From contig NZ_PZKF01000025.1 of assembly GCF_003034995.1 (NCBI RefSeq), forward strand, positions 1 through 42,365: a stretch of DNA of 42,365 nt, given 5' to 3'. How positions within the stretch are numbered: position 1 is the first letter of the stretch; every line of letters begins with the position of its first letter. This DNA comes from Phaeovulum veldkampii DSM 11550. Lineage in GTDB: Bacteria > Pseudomonadota > Alphaproteobacteria > Rhodobacterales > Rhodobacteraceae. The position numbers were made by a program, and so were the translations under genes. Shown piece after piece: positions 7,212-16,263 of the stretch. The notes beneath the pieces are model-generated. The model made no database searches and was not told the origin of the DNA. It saw only the letters and a program-made list of their open reading frames with translations.

Positions 7212-8508
7212 CGCGAGCGTCATCCTTTGGGGGCGCCGCATCGGCGCAGTCAGCTGGGACGCATCGCGCGCGCTTGGCATCTTTCAATATGATCCGGCCT
7301 TCGTGGGGGCAGGGATCGAGGTCGCGCCGCTGAAGATGCCGGTACGGGAAGCGCCCTACGCGTTTCCCGCGCTTGCAAGGGAAACCTTCAAGGGCTTGCC
7401 AGGCATGCTCGCCGACGCGCTGCCGGACAAGTTCGGCAACCGGCTCATCGATGCGTGGCTTGCGGAAACGGGGCGGAGCGCGGATGGGTTCAGCCCGGTC
7501 GACCGGCTGTGCTACATCGGCAACCGCGGGATCGGTGCCCTCGAGTTCGAGCCGACGATCCGCAAGGCCAGTCGTTCGAAGAAGCTGGAAGTGGCCCAGC
7601 TGGTGGATCTGGCCAACAGGGTGCTCAGTGAGCGCGCGGCCCTTGCCGGCAGGCTCGGTGGCGACAATGACGCCGAAGCGCTCGAAGATATCCTGAGCGT
7701 CGGCACCTCGGCGGGGGGCGCGCGTGCCAAGGCCGTGCTCGCCTGGAACCGGCAAACGGGCGAGTTCAGATCCGGCCAGGTCAAGGTGGACGAGGGCTAC
7801 GAGCACTGGCTTCTGAAGTTCGACGGCGTGTCCAACAACCGCGACAAGGAACTTGCCGACCCGCAGGGCTTCGGAAAGATCGAGTATGCCTATCACCTGA
7901 TGGCGACGGCAGCGGGCATCGACATGTCGGAATGCAGGCTTCACCACGAAGGCGGTCGAAGCCATTTCATGACCCGGCGATTCGACCGCGACGGACGCGG
8001 CCGGAAGCTACACATGCAGTCGTTGGGCGCGATGCAGCACTTCGATTTCAACGATCCGGCCTCCTATTCCTACGAGCAGGCGGCCCTGACGATCCGGGAT
8101 CTCGGGCTGGGCATGGATGTCGTGGAACAACAGGTCCGTCGCGCGATCTTCAATGTTGTGGCCCGCAACCAGGACGACCACGTCAAGAACATCTCCTTCC
8201 TGATGGACCGGTCCGGGGGCTGGCGTCTGTCGCCCGCCTATGACGTCGCCTATTCCTACAACCCGTCGGGTCTCTGGACGCGCGATCACCAGATGAGCCT
8301 GGCGGGGAAGCGCAACGATTTCACCCGCGACGACCTGATGGCCTTCGCGTCCAATGTGGGCGTGAAAGCCGTGCGGGCGAAGCGGACCATCGAGGAGGTG
8401 GTCGAGGCCGTGGACAGTTGGCGCGCCTTTGCCGAGCAGGCCGGGGTCGCGCCGTCGGACATGAGCCGTATCGAGAAGACGTTCCGCATGACGCTGGGCC
8501 GCGACTAA
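7204..8508 (+). CDS. HipA-like Ser/Thr kinase toxin
   Basis: A 434-aa HipA family kinase, the usual length. It has the N-terminal subdomain (residues 1-115, including PLKMPVREAPY and GMLADALPDKFGN), a nucleotide-binding loop (SVGTSAGGARAKA, 166-178), the catalytic loop RNQDDHVKNISFLMD (321-335) and the metal-binding LSPAYDV (342-348). All key residues are present, so it should be active. E. coli HipA phosphorylates glutamyl-tRNA synthetase and causes dormancy; the target here is unknown. I chose the ATG at 7204 because GGGGAGAGG ends 7 bases before it; the in-frame ATG at 7198 is too close to that site. In a mobile element such a pair would act as an addiction module. Confidence 0.88.
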   Translation: MTDASVILWGRRIGAVSWDASRALGIFQYDPAFVGAGIEVAPLKMPVREAPYAFPALARETFKGLPGMLADALPDKFGNRLIDAWLAETGRSADGFSPVDRLCYIGNRGIGALEFEPTIRKASRSKKLEVAQLVDLANRVLSERAALAGRLGGDNDAEALEDILSVGTSAGGARAKAVLAWNRQTGEFRSGQVKVDEGYEHWLLKFDGVSNNRDKELADPQGFGKIEYAYHLMATAAGIDMSECRLHHEGGRSHFMTRRFDRDGRGRKLHMQSLGAMQHFDFNDPASYSYEQAALTIRDLGLGMDVVEQQVRRAIFNVVARNQDDHVKNISFLMDRSGGWRLSPAYDVAYSYNPSGLWTRDHQMSLAGKRNDFTRDDLMAFASNVGVKAVRAKRTIEEVVEAVDSWRAFAEQAGVAPSDMSRIEKTFRMTLGRD

Positions 8509-8748
8509 TGCCGGCGTCGCTGAAGACCTGAACAGGCCATCCGCCGACGCGTCCTTGGCATGATCAATCCGCGCCCGGGAGAACTTGCATGAACACTCCT
8601 GCTTCCGCGCGGCGGATTGCATCTGGCATCCGCAAAGAACATGGCCGCAGGATTGAACACTCCTCCCATCCCATGTGCCGCCCGTCCTATCCGGCAGCTT
8701 CCGGGCGCAAGTTAACCCATTGCCTCAGCTCGATATCGGCACCTTCAA

Positions 8749-10773
8749 ATGAGCCTCACGCAAGTTCTTGCAGGAGCGCGCATGCGGGGAGGCCGGATCC
8801 TCTGGGGCCAGATCATCACCGTCTTCTCGATCGTCCTCGTGATGGTCTGGGCGGCGACGCAGTGGGTGGCCTTTCGCCTCGGCTTCCAGCCCCAGCTTGG
8901 CGCGCCCTGGTTCGAGGCTGCGGGATGGCCCGTCTACCATCCGCCCGCGTTCTTCTGGTGGTGGTTCTCCTTCGATGCCTATGCCCCGGGCATCTTCATG
9001 GAAGGGGCCGCCATCGCCGTCACTGGCGCGGCGCTCGCCATCGCCGCTGCCTTCCTCATGTCGATCATCCGGGCGCGCGAGGCGCGCAACGTCGCCACCT
9101 ATGGTTCGGCCCGATGGGCGGAAGCGAAGGAAATCCATGCGGCCGGTCTGCTCGGCCCCGATGGTGTGGTCCTCGGGCGTCATGAGCGGGCCTATCTGCG
9201 CCATGACGGGCCGGAGCATGTCCTGTGTTTTGCGCCCACCCGCAGCGGCAAGGGCGTCGGCCTTGTGGTGCCGACCCTGCTGACCTGGCCCGGCAGCTGC
9301 ATCGTGCATGACATCAAGGGCGAGAACTGGGGACTGACGTCAGGGTTCCGGTCGCGCTATGGGCGGGTGCTGCTCTTTGACCCGACGAATGCCGCATCCT
9401 CGGCCTACAATCCGCTGCTCGAGGTCCGGCGGGGGGAATGGGAGGTCCGCGATGTCCAGAACATCGCCGATATTCTGGTCGATCCCGAAGGCAGCCTCGA
9501 CAAGCGCAACCATTGGGAAAAGACCAGCCACTCGCTGCTGGTCGGCGCGATCCTCCATGTCCTCTATGCCGAGCGGGACAAGACCCTCGCTGGGGTCGCG
9601 AACTTCCTGTCGGACCCGCGTCGACCGATCGAGGCGACGCTGCGCGTCATGATGGAAACCGCCCATCTCGGGTCAGGAGGCGTGCATACGGTGATCGCGT
9701 CCTCGGCGCGGGAGCTTCTGAACAAGTCCGAGAATGAGCGCTCCGGCGTCCTCTCGACCGCCATGTCCTTCCTCGGGCTCTACCGCGATCCCGTCGTCGC
9801 CCGGGTCACGGCGCGCTGTGACTGGCGGATCACCGATCTGGTGGAAGGGCCCGGCCCGACTAGCCTCTACCTGGTCGTCCCGCCCTCCGACATCAACCGC
9901 ACCAAGCCGCTCATCCGCTTGATCCTGAACCAGATCGGGCGGCGCCTGACGGAAGAGCTGAAGACTTCGGGCAAGCGTCACCGGCTGCTGCTGATGCTGG
10001 ATGAATTCCCCGCGCTCGGCCGCCTCGATTTCTTCGAAAGCGCACTGGCCTTCATGGCGGGCTATGGCCTGAAATCCTTCCTGATCGCCCAGAGCCTCAA
10101 CCAGATCGAGCGCGCCTACGGTCCCAACAACGCCATCCTCGACAATTGTCATGTGCGCGTGGCCTTCGCGACCAATGACGAGCGCACCGCGAAACGGATC
10201 AGCGATGCGCTTGGAACGGCGACCGAGATGCGCGATTCAACCAACTATGCCGGGCACCGTCTTGCGCCCTGGCTCGGGCATCTGATGGTCTCGCGTCAGG
10301 AAACCGCGCGGCCGCTGCTGACGCCGGGCGAGGTCATGCAACTGCCGCCCACCGACGAGATCGTCATGGTGGCAGGCGTTCCGCCGATCCGGGCGACCAA
10401 GGCCCGCTACTTCGAGGACCAGCGCTTCCGGGAACGGGTGCTGCCGCCGCCTGACCTGCGCAACCGATCGGTCGCGGTCGGAGGGCTGCGGCCGTCGGAC
10501 GATTGGTCTGATCTGACCCCCGCTGCGACCTCCGTGCAGTCCGACGCGTCCGACACCCTCACTGGCGACCCGGCGAATGCCGGCATTCGACGTGAACCGG
10601 AACTGCCGGAGCAGGAAGAAATCGTTCCGCCTCCACCGGTGCCGTTGCAGGAGTTCGACCTCCTCGATGACGAGCCCGATGTCGATGCGGCTCAGGCCCG
10701 TGCTATCCGGCAACGCATGCGCATGGTGGCGCGCCAAGTCGCGATGAACCCCGATGACGGCATCGAGTTGTGA
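8749..10773 (+). CDS. traG: Type IV coupling protein TraG/VirD4
   Basis: A 674-aa coupling ATPase that brings the relaxase-DNA complex to the Trb channel at the inner membrane. Two N-terminal membrane spans (about 17-43 and 83-107) enclose a short periplasmic part. The Walker A is FAPTRSGKGVG (161-171), the Walker B LLLMLDEFPALG (413-424), and YGSARWA plus HDIKGENWGLT are TraG/VirD4 signatures. The C-terminus (about 570-674) is acidic and variable, as expected for substrate recognition. The start at 8749 is the first ATG that keeps both spans. The 240 bases upstream hold no gene I can support. It overlaps the upstream region of the CopG gene, whose start lies 10 bases after its stop. Confidence 0.93.
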   Translation: MSLTQVLAGARMRGGRILWGQIITVFSIVLVMVWAATQWVAFRLGFQPQLGAPWFEAAGWPVYHPPAFFWWWFSFDAYAPGIFMEGAAIAVTGAALAIAAAFLMSIIRAREARNVATYGSARWAEAKEIHAAGLLGPDGVVLGRHERAYLRHDGPEHVLCFAPTRSGKGVGLVVPTLLTWPGSCIVHDIKGENWGLTSGFRSRYGRVLLFDPTNAASSAYNPLLEVRRGEWEVRDVQNIADILVDPEGSLDKRNHWEKTSHSLLVGAILHVLYAERDKTLAGVANFLSDPRRPIEATLRVMMETAHLGSGGVHTVIASSARELLNKSENERSGVLSTAMSFLGLYRDPVVARVTARCDWRITDLVEGPGPTSLYLVVPPSDINRTKPLIRLILNQIGRRLTEELKTSGKRHRLLLMLDEFPALGRLDFFESALAFMAGYGLKSFLIAQSLNQIERAYGPNNAILDNCHVRVAFATNDERTAKRISDALGTATEMRDSTNYAGHRLAPWLGHLMVSRQETARPLLTPGEVMQLPPTDEIVMVAGVPPIRATKARYFEDQRFRERVLPPPDLRNRSVAVGGLRPSDDWSDLTPAATSVQSDASDTLTGDPANAGIRREPELPEQEEIVPPPPVPLQEFDLLDDEPDVDAAQARAIRQRMRMVARQVAMNPDDGIEL

Positions 10774-10783
10774 AGCAGCCGTC

Positions 10784-11236
10784 ATGACTCGTCGCACCCG
10801 AATGAATGTCTATTTCGACCCGGCGTTGCTGGGCCAGGTCGAGGCGCTGGCGCTGCGCCGGAACGTCTCGAAATCCGCCGTCATCGAGGCGGCGGTCGCG
10901 TCCTTCCTTTCGGGTGACACGAGCGAGCGCATGGAGGCCGCGCTCTCTCGGCGGCTCGACAGGCTCGGCCGTCAGGTCGAGGGTCTCGACGAGGATCTCG
11001 CCGTCCTTGGGGAAACCCTGTCGCTCTTCATCCGCTTCTGGATGACCGTCACGCCGCCCTTGCCCGAAGCCGCAAGGGACGCCGCCCGTGCGAAAGGCGC
11101 TGAGCGCTTCGAGGGGTTCCTGCAAAGCCTCGGCCGAAAGCTTGCCACTGGCGACAGATTTCTGCGGGAGGTTTCCCGCGACCGGACCGCAGAGGGTGGT
11201 GCCGATGTCGTTCCGGGAAAGGATGAAGGCGTCTGA
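10784..11236 (+). CDS. CopG/ribbon-helix-helix conjugal transfer regulator
   Basis: A 150-aa protein with an N-terminal ribbon-helix-helix (residues 6-43: RMNVYFDPALLGQVEALAL, then SKSAVIEAAVASFL), followed by an amphipathic helical segment (LSRRLDRLGRQVEGLDEDLAVLGE). This is the CopG-type protein often annotated TraD, normally found between traG and trbB in ICEs of this type. The ATG at 10784 begins just before the RHH. It may regulate the transfer genes or bind DNA near oriT. Here the expected next gene, trbB, is missing, and a 15.9-kb cargo block intervenes. Confidence 0.85.
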   Translation: MTRRTRMNVYFDPALLGQVEALALRRNVSKSAVIEAAVASFLSGDTSERMEAALSRRLDRLGRQVEGLDEDLAVLGETLSLFIRFWMTVTPPLPEAARDAARAKGAERFEGFLQSLGRKLATGDRFLREVSRDRTAEGGADVVPGKDEGV

Positions 11237-11396
11237 CCCTGTGGCTGGATCGCAGCACGAGGCGGTCCTCGGACTTGCGGGATGTCCGGCCGTCATGCAG
11301 ACTTGCCCTGTTGGATGTGCAAGCGGCTCCGAAACCTGAACCTGTTGCGCGGACAGACGGCACGACGACCGTTTCGCGGGATCAGGTGGGGTCAGC

Positions 11397-12440
11397 ATGG
11401 GGCAGGAGCGCAGGTTCGAACGGACGATCGGCATCGACTACTCAGGTGCCGAGACAGCCGAGGCCAGCCTGAAAGGACTCCGGGTCTATCAGGCTGACGG
11501 CGACGCCCCGCCAGAGGAAGTTCTGCCGCCCGCTGGACCCAAGAGGTACTGGACGCGCCGCGGCCTCGCGGAATGGCTGGTCGGAACGCTCGATGGCCAG
11601 GTGCCGACGATTGTCGGCATCGATCACGGATTCTCTTTCCCGATCCGTTACTTCGAGCGACACGGCCTGCCGCCCGACTGGCCCGTCTTCCTGGATGACT
11701 TCTGCGCCCATTGGCCGACCGACGGCAAACACACCTATGTCGACTTCGTGCGCGATGGCTCTGTCGGAAACGGCGCTGCCAGATGGGGTGAGCGGCACTG
11801 GCGCCGCCTGACCGAAGAAGCGACCGGGTCGGCGAAATCCGTTTTCCATTTCGACGTGCAAGGCGCTGTCGCGAAATCGACCCACGCCGGCATCCCTTGG
11901 CTGAAATACATGCGACGCGCGCGGCCAGAGCTACACTTCTGGCCCTTCGACGGATGGAACCCCGCTTCGGGGACGTCAGTGATCACCGAGGCCTATCCGC
12001 GCCTATGGAGCGCCGCCTACCCCCAAGACGACCGAACTGCCGATCAACATGACGCCTATTCAATCGCCCGATGGCTTCAGGATGCCAGCACCACCGGGGA
12101 GATCGAAAAGGCCTTCGCCGCGCCCGAGCCTGAAAGCGTTGCGATGACGGGACGGGTGGAGGGGTGGATCCTTGGCAGTAGCTGGCCCCCGATCCGCAAG
12201 CAGCGGGGAAGGGTGGCGTCGACCATGGCGCAGGCATCGACGACAACACCAGGCTACATCAACCGAAACCTCCAGGAGGTGCTGTCCAAGACTGGTCTGC
12301 CGGGTAACGACCACAATCAGGTCGTCTATTTGCTGCGGTGCCACGCCTGCGGAGCACGATATGGCGCCAACGGCTCGGACATCTTCCAACGACGATGTCC
12401 GGAGTGCGACAGTGGGCGGCCGGGGCTTGGGGTGGGATGA
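11397..12440 (+). CDS. DUF429-like RNase H-fold protein with C-terminal zinc ribbon
   Basis: A 347-aa protein. Its N-terminal part resembles the DUF429/predicted nuclease group of the RNase H fold: IGIDYSGAE (11-19, D14), TIVGIDHGFSFP (71-82, D76), ITEAYPRLW (196-204, E198) and DQHDAYSIARWL (216-227, D219) supply the spaced acidic residues expected of a metal-dependent nuclease. A C-terminal zinc ribbon follows (CHAC at 315-318, CPEC at 334-337), preceded by a GYINRNLQEVLSKTGLPGNDHNQ segment. It is a single gene in the forward direction, not coupled to CopG. Substrate and role are unknown; nuclease activity is inferred from the residues. Confidence 0.65.
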   Translation: MGQERRFERTIGIDYSGAETAEASLKGLRVYQADGDAPPEEVLPPAGPKRYWTRRGLAEWLVGTLDGQVPTIVGIDHGFSFPIRYFERHGLPPDWPVFLDDFCAHWPTDGKHTYVDFVRDGSVGNGAARWGERHWRRLTEEATGSAKSVFHFDVQGAVAKSTHAGIPWLKYMRRARPELHFWPFDGWNPASGTSVITEAYPRLWSAAYPQDDRTADQHDAYSIARWLQDASTTGEIEKAFAAPEPESVAMTGRVEGWILGSSWPPIRKQRGRVASTMAQASTTTPGYINRNLQEVLSKTGLPGNDHNQVVYLLRCHACGARYGANGSDIFQRRCPECDSGRPGLGVG

Positions 12441-12729
12441 AATCCGCGACCAACGACCCGCCTCGAAAGGTGGCAGGTGAAGCTGGTTTGGGCCTTCGTG
12501 AACGGCCCTTAGCGGACGGTCGCCACGAAGGATGTCACGGCAGCTTTTGAGGAACCATGGTGCCTCCCCTCCACAAGCACCGGCTGCTGGAGGGGACGGG
12601 TCTGAAAGCCGACCTTCTCCAGCCTTCGCCCGGTGGCTCGTGGCGCAATATGGCCTCCCAAGATAGCCCTGCGGGCACGGCGGGAAATCCAATCTGCCCT
12701 GCGGCGTGCCGTAGGTCTGCCATTGGCGG

Positions 12730-13527
12730 TCACATCGCGCCAGTGTATCCCCCGTCAACGAACAGCACCGTGCCGGTCACGAAGGACGACGCGTCGGACG
12801 CCAGCCACAGGCTGCCCTGCGCCACTTCCTCGGGCTGGCCGAAACGCTCCAGCACACTGAGCTTTTTCGCGAACTCACCCCGGTCCAGCCCCATCTCGTC
12901 AAGCAAGGCCTTGAGCATCGGCGTGTCGATGGCACCCGGCGCGATGGCGTTCACGCGGATGTTGTGGCGGCCGTATTCCATCGCCGCGTTCTTGGTCAGG
13001 CCGTTCACGCCGTGCTTGGCGGCGACATATGCCATCGTGTTGGGCTGCGGGCGGAAGCCCGAGACCGACGAGATGTTGATGATCGACCCGCCGCCGCCCT
13101 GCGCCACCATCTGTGCCAGTTCGTGCTTCATGCACAGTGCAGTGCCCTTGAGGTCAACCGACATCAGCCGGTCCCAGTAAGCCTCGTCGAATTCGGCGGC
13201 TGGAGCGTTGTCGGGCCTCAGCGCGGCATTGTTCACCGCAGCGTCAAGGCGCCCGAAGCGTTCGACGGCAAAGGCCACCGTCTGCTTCACCTCGTCGGAG
13301 ATCGACACGTCGGTGCGGACAAAGGCAGCTTTGTCACCGGCGTCCAGGATCGATTGCGCAACCTTCTCGCCCACCTCGGCGTTGAAGTCGGTCAGCACGA
13401 CCTTGGCGCCCGCCCGGGCGAACAGTCGCGCCGTCGCCTCGCCCATGCCCATTGCGGCACCGGTGACGATCGCCACCTTGCCCTTCATGACGGGGAACGT
13501 CTCTGGTCCGGGGGGCGCTCTTTCCAT
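12730..13527 (-). CDS. Short-chain dehydrogenase/reductase (SDR)
   Basis: A 265-aa classical SDR. The cofactor motif is TGAAMGMGEA (22-31) with D47 in VLTDFN, which favours NAD over NADP. NNAA (99-102) is the structural motif, and the catalytic residues are S153/S154 in NISSVSG, Y167 and K171 in YVAAKHG; the end VTGTVLFVDGGYTGAM is typical. The start at 13527 has AAAGGAAA upstream; an upstream in-frame start would add 55 unrelated residues. The substrate cannot be told from sequence. It lies 127 bases after the exported 859-aa gene on the same strand and could be its last operon member or a separate unit. Confidence 0.9.
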   Translation of the reverse strand: MERAPPGPETFPVMKGKVAIVTGAAMGMGEATARLFARAGAKVVLTDFNAEVGEKVAQSILDAGDKAAFVRTDVSISDEVKQTVAFAVERFGRLDAAVNNAALRPDNAPAAEFDEAYWDRLMSVDLKGTALCMKHELAQMVAQGGGGSIINISSVSGFRPQPNTMAYVAAKHGVNGLTKNAAMEYGRHNIRVNAIAPGAIDTPMLKALLDEMGLDRGEFAKKLSVLERFGQPEEVAQGSLWLASDASSFVTGTVLFVDGGYTGAM

Positions 13528-13654
13528 GTCGATTTCCTTTCGTTTCAGTATCCAGAAGCCGATTTCGGGGCGGCAACGGTCAGGTTCAAGGACCGGGAAC
13601 CAGCCCCTGCGCACAGGTAATGTGCCGGCAAGGCCGCGTCTGGCGACGCTGGCC

Positions 13655-16234
13655 TCAGGGCGTGAACAGCGCCTCGTCCAGTTCGTAGGCATTGGCCCAG
13701 TTCAGCCAGTAGACGTCGGTCGGCCCAAAGATGTGGTCGACGACGGTCCATTCCCCCTGCACCTTCCGCATCAGGACCATGGCGGTATCGCTCATGACGC
13801 CCTTCTTCATCTCGGCGGCGTAGGGTGTATTCGCCCAGTTGATCCTGCTGCCGTCGGGGTTGTGCGGGACGGCCTGCAGATAGGCCCAGGTCCCGTCGGT
13901 GCGCAGGACCGAGGCGACGAAGACGATGCTTAGGCCGATTTCCGCCTCGATGGGTCCGCGCGCGGCCGCCATCAGCGCCTTGCGCAAGTCTGTGCCGCGG
14001 GCGGGGCTCGTCAGGCGGTCCACCCGAACAGGTTCTTTCGTGACCTCGTCATCCCAGGCCGGATCGACACCTTGGGTCCAGTCGCCGGTCGGGGTTCCGG
14101 GGCCGAAACTGTTGGCCATGTAGGTTACGACCGGATCGAACGCCTCCTTCAGGGACGGCGGATAGGCGATCTCGAACACCTGAACCAGGCCCGAGGGATC
14201 GAGGATGACCTTGCGGTAGTAGATCACGCCCCCATCGCCATAGCCCGACAGCACATACCAGCCTTCGCCCGACTTGCGGTAGGTCACGCTGTCGGTGCCA
14301 CCCTGTTCGATATCCTGGCGCATCATCTCGTCCTGTGTCAGCCCAAGGGCGTTGTACTGCGCGAAGACATAGAACTGCGACTGGCCGTCCGCCGACACGA
14401 AGGTGCGGCCGTCGCCGCTGTCCGGCGGCGGCTCGGCGCGGAAGTAGCTGGCGGGGTATTCGATGAAGGTGCCATAGCGCCCGTTGCGGTAAAGCGTGTA
14501 GCCGGCCTCGCCTTCGATGAAGGCGTCCGGTTCTTCGGCCGGTTCCTCTACGGGCATGACCGGGGGCGGCGGCGGGGGCAGCAGCAGTTCGGCCTCTGCG
14601 GCGACGGGCGGCTGGGGTTGGGGCGCGGGTTCGGGCGCGGCCGAGTGCTCGGGCGCGGGCTCTGCGGGCAGGCCAGAGAGGGCGGCGCCCACTCCCGCAT
14701 CCTTCAGGGCGCATTCCTCCATCCCCTCGGGCCAGTTGAACCGCAGGCCCATCAGCAAGTCGCGCAGCGTGTCTCCGCTGAGGAACCTGTTGATCCCGGC
14801 CCAATACAACGCCACCGGCTCTTGCCCCGGCAGGCAGTTGCGCGAGATGTTCAGGAAGTGCCAGCCGGTGACCGGCTGGCCGTTGTCCATGAACTCGGCC
14901 GAAGTCGAGGGCCAGCCGAACTGGGTCCACTCCATGTAATAGTCGCCAAAGAAACTGGGCAGGCGGCCGGGCGGCACCAGCGCGGCGAGGCCGTTTGGCG
15001 GCAGGACCGCGGCGCCGCGCGCCACCGTGACCACCCCCCGCCCGTCCGGGTGCATCAGCGTCAGCGTGCCCTCGCCCGACATGGCGATCCATCCCTCGCG
15101 GGCGCTGTAGGTCAGGATGCCATTCAGCGCCGTCCCTTCGGCCTTTGCGGCCGGCGCGGTGGGGGCCGGCACACCAACGGCCTGGAAACCCGCCAGCCCG
15201 TCCGGGCGGGCTCCCGGGGAACCGGCAACGGCCCCGGCTGGCAGGTTCGCCGCGCCGCAAGCGGCATCGCCGCGCGCCGGTTCTATCGCGTCCACAAGCT
15301 GCGCCACCTGTTCCGACCGGTAAAACGAGGGCAGCCCCTCGAACCCGATGGCCAGCGTATCGGGGCCCGGCAGGCAGGTTTCGAACACGAAGATGCGGGT
15401 GGTGGTATCGGCGTCGCTGCCGTCGGAGAACCGGTTCGACCGCTGGGTCCATTCGTAAAGCAGCGCCGGCTGGTCCATGAGCGTGACCGGCTGGCCCGCG
15501 ACATCCGACGGCAGATACCACCTGTTCAAATGGCCCGTTGCCGGATCGGCGGCATAGCGGTAAAGCGTGACCTCGCCGGCCAGGTCGCGCTGTTCGTAGG
15601 TCAGCACCTCGTCGTCGCTGTGGCTTTTCGTGTCCCATGTGCCTTCGACCGGGGCGACAAAGGCACCGCCCAGCACCGGCTCGCGCAGCACGGACCCCGG
15701 CGCGGGCAGGTCCAGCGAGGCGAGGATGCCGGCATGCACCGACCGATACGGGTCAAGTGCGTCGCCATAGGCGCTTTGCACGATGACCAGATGATCGTCT
15801 CCGGACACCGGGACCTTCGAGATCAGGATCTCGGCCCACATCTCCACGCCGGATTCGGTGACCGAAGAGGAAATGCGACGGAAGACCTGCCCGTTCTCGA
15901 ACGTCACCTGCCCCAATTCGACGATCGTGCTGCCCGAAAAGGTCTGGTCCGGGTCGTCTTCCAGCATCAGGCCGAAGCCGGGACCGGTGCGGGTGGCGAC
16001 ATCGCCGCCGAAGTAGATCACGTTCTCGTCGCTGCGGCCCATTTCCTGCCAGCCGGGGGGCAGCGCGAAGGCGATGCCGCGGAACATCTGCGCCGACCAA
16101 TCGCCCGGCACCTCGCTGCGGGCGATGGCGACGGTGTCGGTCGACGATTGGGCCGCAAGAGGCGCGGCAAGGCCCAGCGACAGCGCAAGGGCCACCGCGG
16201 TGGTGCAGGCAAGACGGGTTGCTTGTGTGGTCAT
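13655..16234 (-). CDS. Large exported protein with tandem PsbP/DcrB-like repeats and a C-terminal alpha/beta domain
   Basis: An 859-aa protein that I cannot assign to a characterised family. A signal peptide covers residues 1-29 (LAAPLAAQ). Four segments look like variants of one PsbP/DcrB-like unit: about 45-178 (GIAFALPPGWQEMGRSD), 190-320, 365-505 and 578-712 (GTFIEYPASYFRAEPPPDSG); each has an early aromatic/Trp-rich strand and ends in a helix. A Pro/Glu linker (523-570) separates units three and four. The C-terminal 115 residues (GTDLRKALMAAARG to the end) resemble a periplasmic domain common in Rhodobacterales. Cysteines are few (C287, C326, C467, C508). Repeats are judged by eye. It is 29 bases after the 523-aa gene. 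Confidence 0.6.
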   Translation of the reverse strand: MTTQATRLACTTAVALALSLGLAAPLAAQSSTDTVAIARSEVPGDWSAQMFRGIAFALPPGWQEMGRSDENVIYFGGDVATRTGPGFGLMLEDDPDQTFSGSTIVELGQVTFENGQVFRRISSSVTESGVEMWAEILISKVPVSGDDHLVIVQSAYGDALDPYRSVHAGILASLDLPAPGSVLREPVLGGAFVAPVEGTWDTKSHSDDEVLTYEQRDLAGEVTLYRYAADPATGHLNRWYLPSDVAGQPVTLMDQPALLYEWTQRSNRFSDGSDADTTTRIFVFETCLPGPDTLAIGFEGLPSFYRSEQVAQLVDAIEPARGDAACGAANLPAGAVAGSPGARPDGLAGFQAVGVPAPTAPAAKAEGTALNGILTYSAREGWIAMSGEGTLTLMHPDGRGVVTVARGAAVLPPNGLAALVPPGRLPSFFGDYYMEWTQFGWPSTSAEFMDNGQPVTGWHFLNISRNCLPGQEPVALYWAGINRFLSGDTLRDLLMGLRFNWPEGMEECALKDAGVGAALSGLPAEPAPEHSAAPEPAPQPQPPVAAEAELLLPPPPPPVMPVEEPAEEPDAFIEGEAGYTLYRNGRYGTFIEYPASYFRAEPPPDSGDGRTFVSADGQSQFYVFAQYNALGLTQDEMMRQDIEQGGTDSVTYRKSGEGWYVLSGYGDGGVIYYRKVILDPSGLVQVFEIAYPPSLKEAFDPVVTYMANSFGPGTPTGDWTQGVDPAWDDEVTKEPVRVDRLTSPARGTDLRKALMAAARGPIEAEIGLSIVFVASVLRTDGTWAYLQAVPHNPDGSRINWANTPYAAEMKKGVMSDTAMVLMRKVQGEWTVVDHIFGPTDVYWLNWANAYELDEALFTP

Positions 16235-16263
16235 TACGGGATCCTTTTTCCTGCGCCGGCCGG

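Noticed and set aside
12488-12510. GGGCC/GGCCC hairpin after the DUF429-like gene as a terminator
   Set aside because: Only 5 pairs, with a bulge and no T-run; too weak to call.
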